Assembly (NCBI GenBank): GCA_045598025.1
Contig: JAZLLH010000035.1
Location: 1-33,157, forward strand
DNA length: 33,157 nucleotides
From: UBA1195 sp045598025
GTDB lineage: Bacteria; Bacteroidota; Bacteroidia; Bacteroidales; WCHB1-69
Reading direction: 5' to 3'
Shown piece after piece: positions 31,283 to 33,157 of the stretch. The notes under the pieces were generated by a model that saw only the letters and a program-made list of their open reading frames with translations, ran no database searches and was not told the DNA's origin. A program made the position numbers and the translations under genes. Every line of letters starts with the position of its first letter. Position 1 is the stretch's first letter.

Positions 31283-33157
31283 CTACTTTGATAATTTTTT
31301 CAGCATGGCGTCCACTTTCGGACGGCGGCCTTTGAAACGGACGTACAGTTCCATGGCATCGGCCGAACCGCCTTTGGACAGGATGTGTTCCCGGAAACGC
31401 GAGGCCACCTCCGCAGAAAAAACACCAGCCTCTGCAAAGGTTTCGTAGGCATCGTCCGAAAGCACCTCCGCCCATTTGTATCCGTAATAACCGGCGGCGT
31501 ACCCTCCGCCGAAGATGTGGGTAAACGAAGTACTGATGGCCGTGTGCGGCACTATAGGAAGCAGGCGCGTATGCTGCGTAGCTTCGGTTTCAAAGGCTTC
31601 AACTTCCCCGCAGAAATCTTCCTTCAGCGTGTGCCAGGCCATGTCGAGCATGCCGAAATTCAGCTGACGCAGCGTCGCATAGCCGATACAGAAATTCGCA
31701 GCATTCCGGACCTTCTCCATCCACGCATCCGGAATTCCTTCCCCAGTCCGGTAGTGGTAGGCAAACAGTTGCAGGAGCTCCTTTTCCTGCGCCCAGTTTT
31801 CCATTATCTGGGAGGGCAGTTCCACAAAATCACGCACTACGGCAGTGCCGGAAAGCGAAACATATCTGGTCTGCGAAAGCATTCCGTGCAAAGCGTGCCC
31901 GAATTCATGCAGGAGGGTTTCCACCTCGCGGAAACTCAACAGGGACGGTTTGTCGGCGGTCGCCGGTGTAAAATTGAACACCAGCGAAATCTGCGGCAGC
32001 ACCCGCTTCCCTTCCGCGTCCACGTACGCATCGCGGAAGGACGTCATCCAGGCCCCGTTGCGCTTGCTTTCCCTCGGAAAATAATCCAGGTAAAGCAGGG
32101 AAAGCGGTTCACCGTTCTCCGCATACACTGCATACACTTCCACCTGCGGATGGTAGACGGGCACATCGCAACGGCGTTCCATGCGCAGTCCGTACAGACG
32201 CCGCGCCAGTTCAAACACCCCGTTTCTCACTTTTTCCAAGGGAAAATACGGACGCAGCTGCTGCTCGTCAAAAGCACAGTTTTCTTCCTGAAAACGCGTC
32301 TGCCAATAGGCCCAGTCCCAGGGCTGAAGTTCACCCTCAAAACCCTTTGCATGGGCAAAATCCGTAATTTCCGCCTTTTCTTTTTCCGCAATCGGACGGA
32401 AGGCGGACTGCAGCTGATTCAGCAAATCATAAACCTCGCCGGTGGTTTTCAGCATGCGCTTGGCCAGCACATAATCCGCGTAAGTGGCATAACCCATCAA
32501 TTGCGCCAGCTCCATCCGCAGCCTGACGATATCCCGTATCAGCCCGGTATTGTCGTACGCGCCGCCCAATGCCCTGCTGTTGTAGGCCATGTACAGCTGC
32601 TCCCGATACAGGCGGTTCTCCGCATGCTTCAGGTAGGCCGTACTGCTCGGTTGGGAAAGGTCGAAACTCCAACCGGAAGCATGCCCCTTGGCACGGGCCT
32701 TTTCCGCTGCGATTTCTTTTTCCGCTTCCGGAATCCCGCAGACGGCCTCCGGCTCTTCCTCCGGGAAATAAAGCTCATATGCGGCTGTGGCAGACAATAC
32801 GTTGTTCTTGTACTGCAAGCATTTTTCCGAAAGCAGACGGTTCAGTTCGCGGTAACGCTCCCGGTCGCTGCCCTGCAGCAAAGCCCCGTGACGGACAAAT
32901 CCGTCGTAGATTTTCTGCGCCAGCATGTCTTCCTCCTCCGGAAGGCCTTCCCTGCAGGCATAAACGGACGCCACACGGCGAAACAGTACTTCGTTCAGGA
33001 AGTACCGGTTTTCGTATTCGGCAGTCATCGGGACCACTTCCTCCGCCACCTGCTGCATTTCAGCGGAAGCCTCGGCTTCCAGCAGATTGAAGAAAATACC
33101 GGCTACCCGGTCATACGCCCGGCCGGCCCGGTCGATGGCCTCCAGGGTATTGGCGAA
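31283..33157 (-). CDS. M3-family metallopeptidase (oligopeptidase A/Dcp type), N-terminus outside window
   Basis: The frame runs open to the last base of the window, beginning FANTLEAIDRAGRAYDRVAGIFFNLLEAEAS, which resembles the early part of M3A peptidases; perhaps 50 residues are missing. The zinc-binding motif is in TLLHEFGHALHGM (HExxH), and the second Glu region and AGYYGYKWAEVLSDDAYETF near the C-terminus are typical. A total near 675 residues fits the family. These cytoplasmic enzymes break down oligopeptides. Oligopeptidase A and peptidyl-dipeptidase Dcp cannot be separated confidently here. It is followed by the hdrC promoter. Confidence 0.92.
   Translation of the reverse strand, partial: FANTLEAIDRAGRAYDRVAGIFFNLLEAEASAEMQQVAEEVVPMTAEYENRYFLNEVLFRRVASVYACREGLPEEEDMLAQKIYDGFVRHGALLQGSDRERYRELNRLLSEKCLQYKNNVLSATAAYELYFPEEEPEAVCGIPEAEKEIAAEKARAKGHASGWSFDLSQPSSTAYLKHAENRLYREQLYMAYNSRALGGAYDNTGLIRDIVRLRMELAQLMGYATYADYVLAKRMLKTTGEVYDLLNQLQSAFRPIAEKEKAEITDFAHAKGFEGELQPWDWAYWQTRFQEENCAFDEQQLRPYFPLEKVRNGVFELARRLYGLRMERRCDVPVYHPQVEVYAVYAENGEPLSLLYLDYFPRESKRNGAWMTSFRDAYVDAEGKRVLPQISLVFNFTPATADKPSLLSFREVETLLHEFGHALHGMLSQTRYVSLSGTAVVRDFVELPSQIMENWAQEKELLQLFAYHYRTGEGIPDAWMEKVRNAANFCIGYATLRQLNFGMLDMAWHTLKEDFCGEVEAFETEATQHTRLLPIVPHTAISTSFTHIFGGGYAAGYYGYKWAEVLSDDAYETFAEAGVFSAEVASRFREHILSKGGSADAMELYVRFKGRRPKVDAMLKKLSK

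Overview
The window looks like a chromosome segment of a member of the Bacteroidota, most likely Bacteroidales. The evidence is type IX secretion C-terminal sorting domains on two secreted proteins, a SprB-repeat/gliding-motility-type surface protein, Bacteroidota -7 promoter elements (TAnnTTTG), Shine-Dalgarno-poor starts, and Bacteroidota-style FtsI (with PASTA) and MraY (with a long insertion). MurE carries the DNPR motif of the meso-diaminopimelate-adding enzyme. I do not assign a species.

Layout. Bases 1-1660 hold the 3' end of a T9SS-exported S8 peptidase gene. Bases 1661-4950 form an accessory patch: a small META/HslJ-like lipoprotein behind a structured leader, a decayed IS5-type transposase gene, a second orphan copy of the same leader, a 25-codon lipoprotein-signal micro-ORF, and an AAA/DUF4143 ATPase. 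Bases 4960-8537 (+) are a compact run: pepE, an ABC-F ATPase gene and folP. From 8549 to 23129 (-) lies a complete-order dcw division and cell-wall cluster, transcribed mraZ-rsmH-ftsL-ftsI-murE-mraY-(murD remnant)-ftsW-murG-murC-ftsQ-ftsA-ftsZ, with overlaps or short gaps. MraZ-box-like repeats sit upstream of mraZ. From 23464 to 33157 (-), upstream of dcw, are a 1638-residue T9SS/SprB-repeat surface protein, ddl, hdrB, hdrC and a partial M3 oligopeptidase gene.

How the genes work together. MraY, MurG, MurC, MurE, Ddl, FtsW and FtsI make lipid-linked peptidoglycan precursors and polymerise them at the septum built by FtsZ, FtsA, FtsQ and FtsL. The conspicuous gap is MurD. Its slot between mraY and ftsW holds only a 181-codon protein that matches the MurD C-terminal domain, with key catalytic positions changed. 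D-glutamate addition must therefore be done by a gene elsewhere, or in another way.

The two most interesting signals are that MurD remnant and a pair of homologous leader elements (about 1720-1812 and 3316-3407). Each leader can fold into a long hairpin whose loop pairs with a downstream strand at the same 38-nt spacing, and several base pairs are covarying.
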